DNA from: Apodospora peruviana
Taxonomy: Eukaryota; Ascomycota; Sordariomycetes; Sordariales; Lasiosphaeriaceae
Assembly (NCBI GenBank): GCA_033439685.1
Contig: JAUEDM010000001.1
Location: forward strand, 7,936,001-8,000,000
DNA: 64,000 nucleotides
Reading direction: 5' to 3'
In this document: in pieces, positions 11,745-25,200 of the stretch
Layout of the letters: each line of letters starts with the position of its first letter
Position numbering within the stretch: position 1 is the first letter of the stretch
Notes under the pieces: model-generated
Seen by the model: only the letters and a program-made list of their open reading frames with translations
Databases searched by the model: none
What the model was told of the DNA's origin: nothing
Program-made: the position numbers and the translations under genes

Positions 11745-13184
11745 GTGGACTTTTCGTCATGCAACCACGCATCGATAGCGACCTACAATAACACAAGTGG
11801 AGCATATATCTTCACCCTCACAGGACGGCCGTCCGTATCAACAAAGAAGGAGGGTGGGAGCAGAGCTGCAAAGTCCTTGGTCCTGAATCTCGTCATATCT
11901 CCTGGGCGTCGGTGTTGGTTGCCGGGTTTGCTGATTTGCAGGAAGCGTTCGCGTCGACGAAGCCAGCCTCAAGGCCTGCTTGGATCATGTTCAGGAACAA
12001 ACCAATAGGTGCGGTTGAGCCTTTCTGCAAGCGCTCTCTGACGTGCCTGTCTAGTACTGAATGCCCCCCGGATTGAGAACCCTGCTTCCGGGTTATCTTG
12101 AAACCCATCTGCTTCCCCTTCTCAGACTCGATCGGAGGAGGTCGAGAGCGTCCCGGCGCGGAATACAAAATAATGGAGAAAAGGGAAAAGCAAGGGCAGA
12201 AAATAGCATTGCGGAAGATGGCCCCGTCGTGGTCCGGTCAAAATTACCCGGGACTGGGGTCTAAGAGGCCATGTTATCTCCAACCTGTAATGTCTTGGGT
12301 GTGTGGGAGGAGAGCCTCGGCGGTGACGCTCAGGGGTATGTAAGGCGAGACCAGAGGGCCAGTTGAGAATCAACATTGAGCAGTTGACGGAGACGCTTTC
12401 ATGCTTGTCTGACGAAGCTGGCGCATGCGTACTTTAGTTGCACTGGATTTGTGTGCAGCGGCATGATGGGTTCCCAATTTGGGCTGTCGTTTGCCAGGAA
12501 CCCGCGTAAGGAAGAAGGCATCTGCTATCAAGTTGAACGGTTGCCTCGTCCATCAAGTTGTCTTCACCCGGAGTGGTGGCTGGTAATGATTGGCTGAATG
12601 AGGGCCCCTCCATCGCTGCGGCAAGGGTTGGGCTTCACGCATTGATACCCGACGGCCTGCCAGACTCGCCTGCTCCCAATCCCATTGCTGGGTCCAGTAG
12701 AAGACCTGACGAAAAAAGTCACTAGCCCGATGCAATGAGTCTGCGCGAAAGAAGCAGCAGCACAGATGATTCGGTAGGTGATACATTTCGGGACCACGTC
12801 AACGTCCGAAGACATGAGTGGGAACCCTTAACAAGCCCAATCGGTCTCTCTCGGCTTCTCCCTTGCGCTCTCACACGTCACGGCCAGAGATGGAACTGAA
12901 AGGGTGCGGTTGCTTCCGCTCATCAACCCGACCCGACCATCATCTCGTGCCACTCAATTATTTTGTCAGTAAATTGATACTGTCTCATCTCACAGCCAGG
13001 TTAAAAAGCCATTGGCAGGGGCGATGAGATGCCGGTCAATGTGAGAAGATTAATATGTGTCCATCTTGGATACCAGCATCGTAAACAGCAACTCTTTCGG
13101 TATTCCATAAACGTTTCTCGAGTTGTTTGCTGGCGGTAAACCGTCATTGCCGCTTCTGAATGATACTGCGATTCCCATTCTTGC

Positions 13185-13205
13185 CCTGTCCTGTCCTGTC
13201 CTGTC
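13185..13205. repeat. Short CCTGT microsatellite
   Basis: Four tandem copies of the pentamer CCTGT in an intergenic stretch. It is distinct from the much longer pentamer array at 38.4 kb. Confidence 0.8.
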
Positions 13206-14021
13206 CGACTGCACATTACGCTGTGTTTGTGGTGCTCGTGAGTTTTCCATCCGCTGCCCAAACGGGTCACCGAGCCTCGGCCGGTCGTCCTTCTGTGTTG
13301 CAGGCAACAGCCGTGCCTTTCGGTCTCTCTTTTTCAGAACAGATGACTGGGGAAACGGTCTGTGTACGGAATACGTTGCGCAATTTTGGCATTTCAACCA
13401 CATACCGAGCCCATCAAGACTACCTTAGCCCCAAGCCTCTTTGCAACAGTCGGCACCGTTTTCCCCAGAGTCACGTCACCGGCATAGAGAACCACACCGT
13501 TTTTTTACATACCGAAAAGCCGGAATCAGACTCCACAAATCACTGCCCTTGCGGTTCGAGATTCAGTGGATGATTTTCTTGCATAGCGCTCAACTTGACA
13601 GCCCCAGCTACGCCACGGCTACCGGGTCACTTCCGGCGACCGACGCCGCCCGGGCAGCCGCCGCCGCTGCTGGCGAAACTGGAAGCTGTTGTTTCAGCGC
13701 CGATTCCATCTGAGAACTTCAAGCCCCTGAATCGTCATTTTATTCTGCTGCTTTTGCCTCTTTTGCTGCTCCCTTCCTAATTCACAAACTCATCACACTG
13801 TTGTCTGCACCTCGAGAGGTCACCATGCTGCGCTGCCCCGCCGCTGTGGCTACTAACTCATTTTGATTTCAGTGGCCAGAGCCGGTCCTGCCTTCTTTGG
13901 CTCCTGCAGACCGCAAAAAGTCCCCCAAAACGCAGCAGTCCACTTTCGGACGGGAGCCAACCACATGCTCCCACGAGGCCTCTCGGCCTCTCCTCTTCGA
14001 CGACGAGACCACCACTACCGT

Positions 14022-14051
14022 CACCACCACCACCACCACCACCACCACCAC
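14022..14051. repeat. CAC trinucleotide microsatellite
   Basis: Ten tandem CAC units, flanked by further interrupted ACC/CAC triplets between 14009 and 14051. In one frame it would encode a histidine run, but no gene is supported around it. Confidence 0.85.
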
Positions 14052-15012
14052 GATCAGCAGCATCACGACACCTACCGGGTCAGCAGTGAGAAACAACCTT
14101 GATTTTCCAGCACTCTAGGTATCTCATACTTCCCATGACGGAGGAAGCATTGATCATCGGCTTAATCCTCCAGAGACGTGCTGCCCAGTGCTCTGTGATC
14201 GTCTCTCACGCAAGCCCCAGCCTGTTCTGTGGCGACTATTAACCTCCTCCGTCGTCGAGAAGGCTCCCTCATAGGCTGGCCGGCGCACATCTTCTTCCCC
14301 CGGGAAGCAGAACCAGGCGAGCTTTCTGTCCGTTGTAATCCAGCAGGTTGCGTCCCGTCCCATTCTGGTCTGACCAGTCAGCAAGTCCAGGCCATTGGGG
14401 ACTTCATCAAGCCCCTGTCACGTCCCGCCAAACAACGCTCAACGCTAGGCCGACGGCGCACACGGAGACGACGCAAAGCATGAGCGTTCTAGCCAACTAG
14501 ACGCCGCCGTTTAAGCCCTGTCCAACGACGGCCGACCCCCGATTGCCTAACGGAGCCAGAAGGACGGGTTACTCCACTGCCGTCGCAGGCACAGGCAGGT
14601 AACAGGGAGCCAGGCCCCCAGTGAGCTGTCACCAAACACCAGTCACGACCACCACCAGCCAGTTGCCTCTCTCCGCTCCGCTCCGCTGCCAGGCTGCAAC
14701 TCTGCAGACCTGACCTGCAAAAGACCCACCGCTTGACAACCCAACCCAAGCGCCAGCCCGTCTCGGCCCCTGCCCTGCCCATTTCTTCCACAACCACCCC
14801 CCGTCCCTCCTCCCCGTCCGCCTTCCTCCCTCGATCCCCCCCCCATCCCTTTTACTCCTGCTCGTCGTGTCGCCGGTTTACACCCCGCACCTTTTTAATA
14901 CTCCCTCCCCCATCCTTTCCCCGGTCACTTTTGACTTCTCTTGCTCCTTCTGGACTTTTCCCTCTCTCTCGGCTTCCTACCTGCTTTCCTGCTTCATTCC
15001 CCATTGACAACA

Positions 15013-16423
15013 ATGGCAACGAGACAGAGCGGCAGGCCGACCCAGTCGGCGCAGGCCATTTCTGCGTCAGCACGCCAGAACGAGTATTTTGTGCCTCGCG
15101 ATGGCATCGACCGGGAAGTCATCACCTCCGACATCTGCAGATATCTAGGAAACGACGCGTTAGTACGGCCTGGCACGTACGAGGTAGGCTGATAGTCCTC
15201 TCCCATCGCGCCCACACAGGCTGTCTTCTCACCTATACTCACATCGCTCCTATCCTCCTAGTCACCCGACGGACGTACCACGCAAGGCTACTTCATCACA
15301 GCATACCGGAATCTAACATCAGTGAGTCCCGGCTTCGCGAGCAAGACACGCAACCTGGCGACCTCCTGCTGAACCTTGTTTCTCTCCTTAGGCAATGATT
15401 CAAGATCTTAAGGCCGACTCTGCTCGGTGGGAGCAAGAAAGACGTGCGGCGTCTAGAAGCGGAGGTATAATGAACTCGAGCGAAACGAACGGTGTGTTTG
15501 GGAGACGCTCTAACTCGCCCCTAGGCTCTCGCGACCAAGCTCGCGGGCAATCTGACTACAGCACATGGAAGAACCGCCAGGAACGGACACAGGACATGGA
15601 AACCACGTATGGATCCGCGATGGACATTGATTACCCTGCTGTTGCTCCCAACCCTCCAAGGGCCCCATCTGGCTATCCTTCCGCTCCCTACTCAGGAGTC
15701 CAGGCTTCCGGCTATCCCGCCCCTGCTTACCCTCCCCAGCTCGGCGCTGCCCAGCCCGCGTACGCCGCCCCGAATTATGGATATGCTCCCAATCCCCAGT
15801 ATCCGCCGCAGCCTGGCGCAGACCCCAGGTATCCCGGAATGCCAGGACCCCCGGCTATTTCTGCAGGCTTTAGCCAGGACATGGCCTACGTCTCAGGATC
15901 AAATTATGGCGCAGCGCCCTCATATGTGACTTCGGGTCCTCCCAGAGGCATGGGCCAGCTTGGTGTCTCTTCTGCTACTGCATCCAGGACGTTATATGCC
16001 CCAACTGCAGGCTCACCTGTCTACGGAGCAGAGCCTGCAGATCCTTATGGTTACTCATCAGCTGCTACAAGCGCGAACGATCCGTTCCTTGGCCGTGGTG
16101 CGTATAATACCACAGCAACAAATCAAGTCCCGGCTTCGTCTGATGACTTAGGTTCCCCTGCAGGTACACAACAACCCCGGGCTGGGTACGGCGCCGTCCC
16201 GGATACCCAATTCGAGGACCCTCCCGTCCTCCAGGCCGTGCCTACCTCGAGTAGTGGTACACAGGCTCAGCTGGCAAGCAGTGGCGCACTGGCTACGCGT
16301 CGGAATGACCGTGAATCGGAGCCCAGAGAACGAGAGCGCGACCGCGACCACCGAGAGCATCGGGCTCGTCGCTCAGAGCAAGAAGACAGGCACTCGACCA
16401 GGCATCATCGTGGACATCGCTAA
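15013..16423 (+). CDS. RfeF-like putative transcription regulator
   Basis: Three exons, 15013-15183, 15262-15321 and 15392-16423, join in phase 0 to encode 420 residues; introns are 78 and 70 nt with GT..AG ends. A conserved N-terminal module runs from about residue 25 to 90: EYFVPRDGIDREVITSDICR, then YLGNDALVRPGTYE, and across the junctions QGYFITAYRNLTSAMIQDLK. This matches what I recall of fungal proteins annotated as transcription factor RfeF, though the biochemical role is not established. From about 120 to 310 the protein is rich in Pro, Tyr, Ala and Gly (PAPAYPPQ-type runs), probably disordered. The last 45 residues are Arg/Glu/Asp/His-rich (RERERDRDHREHRARR), resembling an RNA-binding or nuclear tail. 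The start is the first ATG after a long CT-rich leader. Gene structure is confident; the name is tentative. Confidence 0.8.
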
Positions 16424-19400
16424 TCCCAGCCGAACCGCAGGTCTTCCCTTTAACTCTTACTGCCTGGACTTCGCCAACGAGACAACTAGTCTCGCGAGCT
16501 GGTCTTGTTAATTCTTTACTAATACCTCGGGGCACTCGGAGTTCCGGACTACTTTTATTATGCCTGGATTCGGCTTCTGATGTCTTGATTTTGACATGAT
16601 CTCCATGGATAGACCACCACTGGGCAGGACACACCGAGGTTTCCCTGTACCTCCAAGAGCTGCAAGTCGCATCTCTGATAACTTTTGGATTAGGAACATC
16701 CGTCCTGCGACTCGACCTGGCGCCCAACATTTTTCGAGGTTTTCTCTACCTACCTGGATTCTTCTTCACCTGGCCATGATTTGCAAAGACGGGCGTTCTT
16801 CTGGTGCCGGCATACCTGGAATTCGGCACTTGTGGACGGCTACATCACCGGATGGCAAAGTCGTCATGTGATTCTCTTTTTTCTTCTGTTTGTGTTCTTA
16901 AAGAGGCAGGGCACGGAGACGCATTATACCATGGACCACAAATCGCACTGGAGTTGGAAAAGAGAGCGACTCAAGTTCTGGATACTTCTTTTATTTTCTT
17001 TGCATGCTTGGATGACTGCCCTCCTCCCCTTGCTGTCCGGATCGGCTATCAGGATGGCGTTTCGTCTTAGCTGATCTGCGTCTACTCTCGAGCCTTTTTA
17101 CTCCCAGGAGTAGGAGTTTCTCTTGCTGACATCCGGGATTCTACCACGGATCTGATCCGTCTCCTCCAGCCGACAAAGAGGACAGATAGAGGCCATTGCC
17201 GGACAGCAAGGTGAGTTGGCGCTTTGGAAGAGTGTATATATCAATGACCCCGTCGGATCACAATGCGCTACTCCATTTCCTAACCACGGCTCCAACCTGG
17301 GCGACCTGAGTGAGTCTCTTTAATGAGTCTACTAACGTGGCACAGATTGATCCTGGCAACTTCCTATGGAAGTCTCTCCCTCTGGATCAGTACATCTATA
17401 TCTCTTTTGGACCTCGGACTGCACACATCTGCAACAGCATGGTTTTGCCTGGACACGACTGGACAGACTTGCCTGGATCTATGGATACTTGACCTGGAAT
17501 GGAATTGGCCATATCTTACTCGGGAGATTTTCCAGTGGTGATTACTATTCTCTGGCAAGGCGCCTCACACGGAAACTTGCGGACCATGGTTGAGCCCTGT
17601 GGGCACTCCCTATATCCGAATGCCTTCTGCTTTTGCCACGGCAACACAGGCTTTTGAACATACAAGAAAAACAACGCACGGTAAGGTCGAGCACCATGCT
17701 CTTTCGCCAAGCTGCCTTGGACCATAGGCCTGGATTCATGGCCCTTGTTTTGTGCTTTACTTCCACATTGGGACCCTTGTTGCTGCAACAATCACCCATA
17801 CAACCAATGAGTTGTCCGTTTATACTGGATCATTCAGTGAACAACAATATCCCGTCGTCACAGACCAGTCGTCAGAAAGATGGACCGCTTTTCTTCGCCT
17901 CGAGAAGAGGTACTCCCAGGGATCTCGGGTTGTCGTCTGAGGTAGAGACATGCGCACAGAGGATGTGCTGATCATTTTGCCCTGGAAGTTGCCTTGTTAT
18001 GACAGGACCAGCATACCAAATATGGAGCTAGCTTAGGAGAACATATCGCATGCCACTAACAGTCCCTTCTACGGACGGAAAGATTATGACACGACGTCGC
18101 CTTGCCCGTCTCCATACGGGATTGCCACACGGAGAAGGGAAAACCCAGATGGGGACCAGGAACAACCTTTGGATGTCGATCTCGCACCAACCGGACAGCC
18201 ATTTCGCCGGTGTTTTATTTGATGATAAGTCAGCCTCGGATAGATTCTGGAAAGGATATATGCTTTTGCAACCGGACCGAAGAGCGATGTGACTGGCTTA
18301 CACAGTCGTGATTGGTCAGTGAAACCATCTCGTTATATTCTTTCGTTGTCTTTTCGTAATACTTGACTTGGAACCCTCCCTCTTCTCAAGCAACTTTTCT
18401 TATTTCTTCACCTCCGTACGTACGCCTTTGCCTCATGGTCTTTGAACTCGGTAATGTGGGATATAACTCGGTATGTCGCGTGCATCTTTTCATGCTAACC
18501 TGTTTTGCACCATGTTTAGACTGGGGACATCATCTCATGTCCTTTTTTTCCTGTTTGGCTTGTTTTCATTTAGGGATCCCATTTCTGTTTGTTGCTTATC
18601 TGGTCATGGGAGAGTTTGGGTTAGTTCCTTGTATGAAGGCAGCTTTTGAATTCGGCGAGGTTAGGAACATTGCAAAGATTTCTCTTAAGCATAGCGTGGG
18701 TGGAATACTGCGATGCCTTTTTAGTCTTTTATAAATGTCTTGGTGTCCTTTTTCTTTGTTTATATTATGATACAGTTTGTCATTGGATTTTGGAGTTATG
18801 GGTCAATCTGGTTGGACGTTTCATGGATTGTTTTGGAGTTCAGGGGTAGATACAGGGTCAATTATTGCAATGTGATCGGCGCGGAAAGATGAATGAATAG
18901 GTTTTTTTGGGGGAAATGCCAAACTTGACCGTATCCACTTGATTGTTCCATACACTCTTTTTATTCCCTGGGTGCGTTGTTACGCATGTTAGGACTATGT
19001 ACCTTACGGACAAGTCGTCATTCGCGCTGATAAGTTGTTGGGCTGTTGATGAGTGGTGAGGTTGAAATGAAGAAGATCGTCACTATTTGACTTATTCTTT
19101 TCGTCTATGTCCACAGACGATGCGGTGTATGCCGGCGTCAGTCAACGACTGATATGTGCTAACCATCTCGTTCATAAATGAACCAAGGATCTATGAGTTG
19201 TATGGAAAGCATTGGAAGGTTTACCCCCGTTCCACATCTCATACCTTATTTTCATAACTTGTTCTCGTAACTTTGTTCTCGTCCCATGCTCATATCTTAC
19301 GGTCGAACTTTTAAGCTCAGTACTTTCATGATTAAACTACAATCATATACATAGTTAGGTACCTATAACTTGATGTCTAAAACAGAAAGCAGTCGGCCCA

Positions 19401-22229
19401 TAGTCCAGAACGGAAGGTTCTTTTCATAACTCATTCCCAATTCTCATATCCTATGTTCGAACTTTTGAGCAGCTCTGTACTTTCATAGAATCAAGTAGTT
19501 GGGTATAACACCATTGTTTAAAACAGAAAGCAGCCCGTGGTCCAAAACGGACAAGAGTCATCTACGGTTCGACAATGACGTTACAACTAAGAGTCTCCCA
19601 CGTCGTTACATGAACTTCACACCACCAGCATCGGCTTTTATTACGTAGTTAGCTTAAATATAAGGGAAAACGGAGGTAACGAGCGTCTAGCGGCTTCTTC
19701 ACCAGTTTCAACTTCCTTAGGTTATGTAGTCTATCACATAATGATTAGGTACCCGGCTTTCGAGTATATTCTTCATAAAGTTTCTATAGCCCAACATCGG
19801 CGATGAAACCTGGGTTCTGGTGAAACGATATTGGTACCTACAAAACTAAATTCAATCTTGGCTCGCCCTACCCACCTACGTACCTGCTTTTGAAGTCTCG
19901 GGGGGTACGGTATAGTATATTAAAGCAGCATCAAAGACCAGTCTCGCACCGCCCAAGTTTACCTGGCTTCTACATATCGAGCGCCGATACCAAAACGAGG
20001 AATAAATCATCTAGATAGGGCACAAACGAAGTTTTGTTTACCGCCCGCCACGGAAAGGATCATACGTACGGCGGCCCCCAAAGCGTTATTGGCACTCCTT
20101 GTTAGACTAGACTACTACGTACGCAATTTGTACTTCTATTCGGGGGGTTCAAATTTTCTTTTCCTGTTGTGAAATGTGACAGAATAACAACCGTATCTGA
20201 AAACAGTATGTATGCTATGGTGGTGTGGGTGGTGGTTAATATCTCACTCAGAAGACGCACACACCCACACACCCAACACATGGGGCTGGGCAGATATGTC
20301 ACGCACACCCAGCCCGCAGGCAGGCTTTGTGTCGATTGGTATCTGTACACAGTGCACTAATCCGAAGGTAGGTTTTACCATGAGGTGTGATTTTCAGGCG
20401 TTTTCTCAGTCCCCTGAGGTTGGATCCAGGCTCATCATCCCGAAACGTTGGAACATGCTTGGCTCTGCTTCCGGCCCGGTCGGCAGGGAGGCAGGCACGT
20501 TATTACAAAGGGCAAGGCCTAATGAAATCCTCCTGGCATCCCGCTCGTTTGACAGGAGGGCCGACCAGGCATTTCCCAGGATAAGATCTTTGGCGGCGGT
20601 GAGAAAGCGCAAAATAAAATGGCATTCTGTGCGTCCGTACAAACCCCTTTCTGTAGGCAAAGGGTGTGAAGGGTTAACCTGGAAGTGGGGGGATGGAGTC
20701 GAATGGATTTGATCTGTTGTTGCCGTCACCGCCTTTGCTGCATGGGCATGATAAACATGGATGGAACCATGGGAATTTGGAGAAAGTGAGTGGAGGAACG
20801 CGGGTCACAGGCGCAGGCTGCATGGACTTCCATGGCTGGACCTGTCCCACTCCCACCGGAGATAGGGCCAGTGGGCCACGCAGGCCCAACGCAGGTCACC
20901 CCTCGACTCTCCTCAGGGCACCTCGGCCGGCGGCCGGTATGGTGGGTGGAGGTGAGGCTGTTGTTGGTTTGCGGTTCCAGCAGTTCAACCATCTCTCGCG
21001 CAGCAAAGCCATGCGAGCACAAATTAGGTTTTGGGTAGATCGTGTGTTGAATCAAATGGATGGCCGATCCATCACCACCACACCGGCGAGATGATCCGAG
21101 TCCCAAATGGCACGCACCGTGACGCTTTGTGAGCGCCCTGTTGTGCCTCCAGCCGTGTCACCAAGCACTGAAAGCACAATGGGCAGAGCTGAAGCACAAC
21201 AAAAACGCTCCATAACCCCGTGACTTCCCTGAACACCACGGCTGCTCATGACCACCAACCAGCTCAACTGTCCAACCGTCGTTCTTGGCTTCCATGGATT
21301 CCCATCTTTCTAATAACCCAACCCAGGGGATGCCGTCAGATGGCTAGGTAGCCATCCGGTGCGCCGTCAATATCTTGCGGAGGGTTGTGTCTTGCAGCAT
21401 CGAAATTCGGACGCTAAAAGCGAAACATCAGTCCAGCGGAGCGAAGGATGGGAGACAGCCGCCGAATGGCACAAAGTTCGATTTTGGCGAGCAATGTTGG
21501 CGTCCGGGCAATGCTCTTTTCTCGTCTGACGCTGGGATGGACGGTGCGAGGGCAAATGGCACCCGTCCGGGCGCTTTTGACAGCCCACCACTTGCCTTAT
21601 AATAGTTCTTAGTCGTGAATCGGTCCTGACGTTGATAAATAGAGAGGCGACCAGGCGCTCTCTAGTTTTGCTTCCCTCTCATGAGGATATGTATGAGTAT
21701 TCTTGATAACTTCGTCAATTGGAGGAGACTTGGACACGCTCCCTGAACCTTAAAAAGGCATCAAGACGGGAACCCTTCCGTCCTTTCTACCTCGATCTAC
21801 CCCGCTCCCGACGTCCCTTGCTTGGCTCTTAGGATTCCCAGGTTGTTCCACTCACCTTTGGTTGCCCCTCCACTGCACCTGCAGCGGGAAAGTTTGCGGG
21901 CAGCTGCTGGCCTGACAAGTGCCTGACTGGCTACACAGCGTAAATCCAAGCCTGAGCCCTCAGGCCCTCAGGCCCTCCCCTCCTGTCCAACGTCTGATTT
22001 GCCCCGCCATTTCGGGGCCATTGCCGACAAAGACACACTGCGGTGCTTGGGGCTAACGGGATCAGATTTTTGGGCCAAAATATTTTTTGCGGACTAGCTT
22101 CTGCCACCCCTCGACAACTTCACATCGCCTGGATTTGCCCTCCTTTTTGCATCTGCCAACCGCACACTCGCCCGTCCTGCTCGCCAACTTGATGCACGAA
22201 TTGGTCTGACAACCGCGCAACCGACCAAG
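16424..22229. other. Gene-poor region, 5.8 kb
   Basis: No gene is supported. The first 1.6 kb is unusual for repeated CCTGGA words (see findings) and may be a long 3' untranslated or non-coding transcript. From 18.3 to 20.1 kb the DNA is AT-rich and holds a diverged duplication near 19.3-19.55 kb. A 123-codon hydrophobic frame at 18363-18734 reflects T-rich DNA. From about 21.6 kb the sequence becomes C/T-rich, the likely promoter and leader of the importin gene. Confidence 0.5.
19251..19551. repeat. Diverged tandem duplication
   Basis: Two adjacent related segments, about 19251-19412 and 19424-19551. Both contain, in the same order, TTCATAAC, CTCATATC, TCGAACTTTT, GTACTTTCAT, AAAACAGAAAGCAG and GTCCAGAACGG or GTCCAAAACGG. 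Substitutions and small indels separate the copies. No open frame spans them. They may be the remnant of a duplicated non-coding or transposon-derived segment. Confidence 0.6.
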
Positions 22230-25200
22230 ATGGATGCCGCCGCCATTAGAAGTTGCGTCGCCGCCACGCTCGACGCTGATGCCGACGTGCGTAGGAGGGC
22301 TGAGCTTCAGCTCAAACAGGTGCGTTCTGTGTTGTTTGTTGTGGTTGCCGTGTGGCGGATCCCGACCGACCGACCGACCGCACACATCCGTTTCCCACGA
22401 TCGAACACGACCGCTCATCGTCCACGGTCACCCTTCATGTCGATACATATGTGCTGACCGACGTTTACTCTTTGTCTCCAGGCCGAGCAGCAACCTAACT
22501 TCACAGATGTCCTTCTCGACATTATCCAGTCGGACCCGGATGCCAACCTGCAACTCCCAAGTATGGGCGCTCCCTCTAGACGTCTCTAATCTGCATTTAT
22601 CCATCCTTCGGGACTAAATTCTGACGCGTCTTCTAGCTGTCATCTATCTCAAGAATCGTGTCAACCGCGCATGGCAGAGTCAAGAATTGTACCCCGTCGA
22701 GTCGGTCATCCCAGACGATGCGAAGGCTCGCTTCCGCGACCGGTTACTCCCCATCCTAGCCGGCTCTTCGAACCTGGTCCGCCACCAACTTGTCCCCATC
22801 CTCCAACGAATCCTGCATTTCGACTTTCCCGAGCGATGGCCGTCGTTTATGGACTTCACCGTCCAGCTTCTTAACACTAATGATCCGCGATCGGTGTTGG
22901 CTGGCTTGCAGTGCCTTCTCGCCATCTGCCGTGCATACCGCTTCAAGGCGAGTGATGGCGATAACAGGTCGCACTTCGACGACATTGTCGAGGCCAGCTT
23001 CCCCAGACTTTTGGTAATATGCAACGAGCTGGTTAACCAGGAATCGGATGAGGCTGGGGAGATGCTGCATATCGCCTTGAAGGCGTACAAGCAAGCGACC
23101 TGGGTAAGTTTTGGGCTTGCGCGGGACTATGTCTGACCAAAAAAAACCATCCTCTCTTCCGCTGGCTGACCGTTTTACACAGCTGGAGCTCAGTGACTTC
23201 CTCCGACAAGGGCCTGTAAATCTTGGATGGTGCACCATCTTCCTGCAGACCGTGTCCAAGCCCATACCCGCCAGTGCGATGCAAGAAGATCCCCCAGAGC
23301 GTGAGCGTCATCACTGGTGGAAGGCGAAGAAGTGGGCTTACTTCAACCTGAACCGGCTCTATATTCGATATGGAAGCCCTAGCAACATTATGGACAAGTC
23401 AAACGAGAGCCACAATCGGTTTGCCAAGGAATTCACCGCCCAGGTGGCCCCTGAGATTTTGAAGCATTACCTCCAAGAGATCGAGAAATGGGTTCAAAAG
23501 ACCATATGGCTGAGCCGCCCGTGTCTCTCGTACACCATTGTGTTTATGGACGAGAGCATCCGCCCCAAGGAGATGTGGACACATCTGAAGCCCCACTTGA
23601 GTAATCTTATTACGCACTTCATCTTCCCGGTCCTTTGCCTCACCGAGGATGATATTGAGAAGTTTGAGGAGGAGCCCGAGGAGTATCTTCATCGCAAGTT
23701 GAATTTCTACGAGGAGGTGTCAGCTCCGGACGTTTCGGCCACCAACTTCCTGGTGTCACTAACCAAGACACGGAGGAAACAGGTCTTCGAGATCCTAAAA
23801 TTCATCAATGAGGTGGTTAACCAGTACGAGATGGCACCGGAAGGCGAAAAGAACCACATCTACAAGGAGGGGGCTCTGCGCATGATAGGAACCCTGGCCC
23901 CTGTTATCTTGGGCAAGAAATCGCCCATTGCTGATCAGGTCGAATACTTCCTCGTTCGTTACGTCTTCCCTGACTTCACAAATCCGCAAGGGTTCCTCCG
24001 GGCTCGTGCCTGCGATACTGTCGAAAAATTCGAGCAGTTGAACTTCAAGGACCAGAACAACTTGCTCCTCATTTACCGTCATATTCTGGATTGCATGGCG
24101 GACGCGAAGCTGCCAGTGCGTGTAACAGCGGCATTGGCACTTCAGCCCCTCATTAGGCATGATATCATTCGGACGAGCATGCAACAGAGCATCCCGACCA
24201 TCATGCAACAGCTCCTTAAGCTCGCTAATGAGGCTGACATCGACGCTCTTGCCAACGTCATGGAGGACTTCGTGGAGGTCTTCGCAACCGAGTTGACTCC
24301 GTTCGCTGTTGCTCTTAGTGAGCAGCTGCGGGACACGTACATGCGCATCATCAGAGAACTACTCGAAAACAATGAGAAGCGTGACGATGCGGACAACGAG
24401 TTTGGCGACTTCCTGGACGACAAGAGCATAACAGCCCTGGGTGTTTTGCAGACTATCGGCACTTTGATTTTAACGCTCGAGAGCACGCCAGATGTTCTCT
24501 TGCACATCGAAGGCGTCTTGATGCCCGTCATCCAGGTGACCTTGGAAAACAAGCTTTATGATCTTTACAATGAAGTCTTCGAGATCATTGATAGCTGCAC
24601 CTTCGCCGCCAAACAGATCTCCCCCGTCATGTGGCAGGCCTTCGAGCTGATCCACGCAACCTTCAAATCAGGGGCTGAGTTGTATCTTGAGGACATGTTG
24701 CCAGCTTTAGACAACTTTGTGCAGTACGGTGCACCCCAACTTGCCGCAAAGCCCGAGTACGTGCAAGCGCTGTTTTCCATGGTTTCGGACATGTTCACCG
24801 ACGGGAAAGTTGGCGGCGTTGACCGGGTCTGCGCTTGCAAGCTTGCCGAAGCTATGATGCTCAGTCTCCGAGGCCATATCGACAGCTGTGTGCATGGATT
24901 CATTGCTATGGCGATGGGAATTCTTAGCACGCAGGAGGTGAAGATCAAGTCATACAGGATCCACTTGATGGAGATGATTATCAACGCCATCTACTACAAT
25001 CCCATCCTCTCGCTCCAGATTCTCGAGTCTCAGGGCTGGACAAATAAGTTTTTCAGTCTCTGGTTCGGCAGTATGGACTCGTTCAGCCGGGTGCATGACA
25101 AGAAGCTCTGCATTATGGCCATTATTGCGTTGCTCAATATCCAGGCCGACCAGGTCCCTGCTAGTGTCTCCGTTGGTTGGCCGAGACTCCTCCAGGGCAT

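Larger units (their letters stand above)
11745..15012. other. Intergenic region, 3.3 kb
   Basis: No gene is supported. The region carries the CCTGT and CAC microsatellites listed separately. The last 500 bases are strongly C/T-rich, typical of a long promoter and leader of the following regulator gene. Scattered frames of up to 137 codons overlap each other on both strands and have no recognisable product. Confidence 0.55.

Noticed and set aside
13545..13570. GGTTCGAGATTC, resembling a tRNA B box
   Set aside because: No A box or foldable acceptor and anticodon stems at the right distance upstream.
18363..18734. 123-codon hydrophobic frame as a membrane protein
   Set aside because: The sequence is simply T-rich; hydrophobicity follows from composition and there is no conserved motif.
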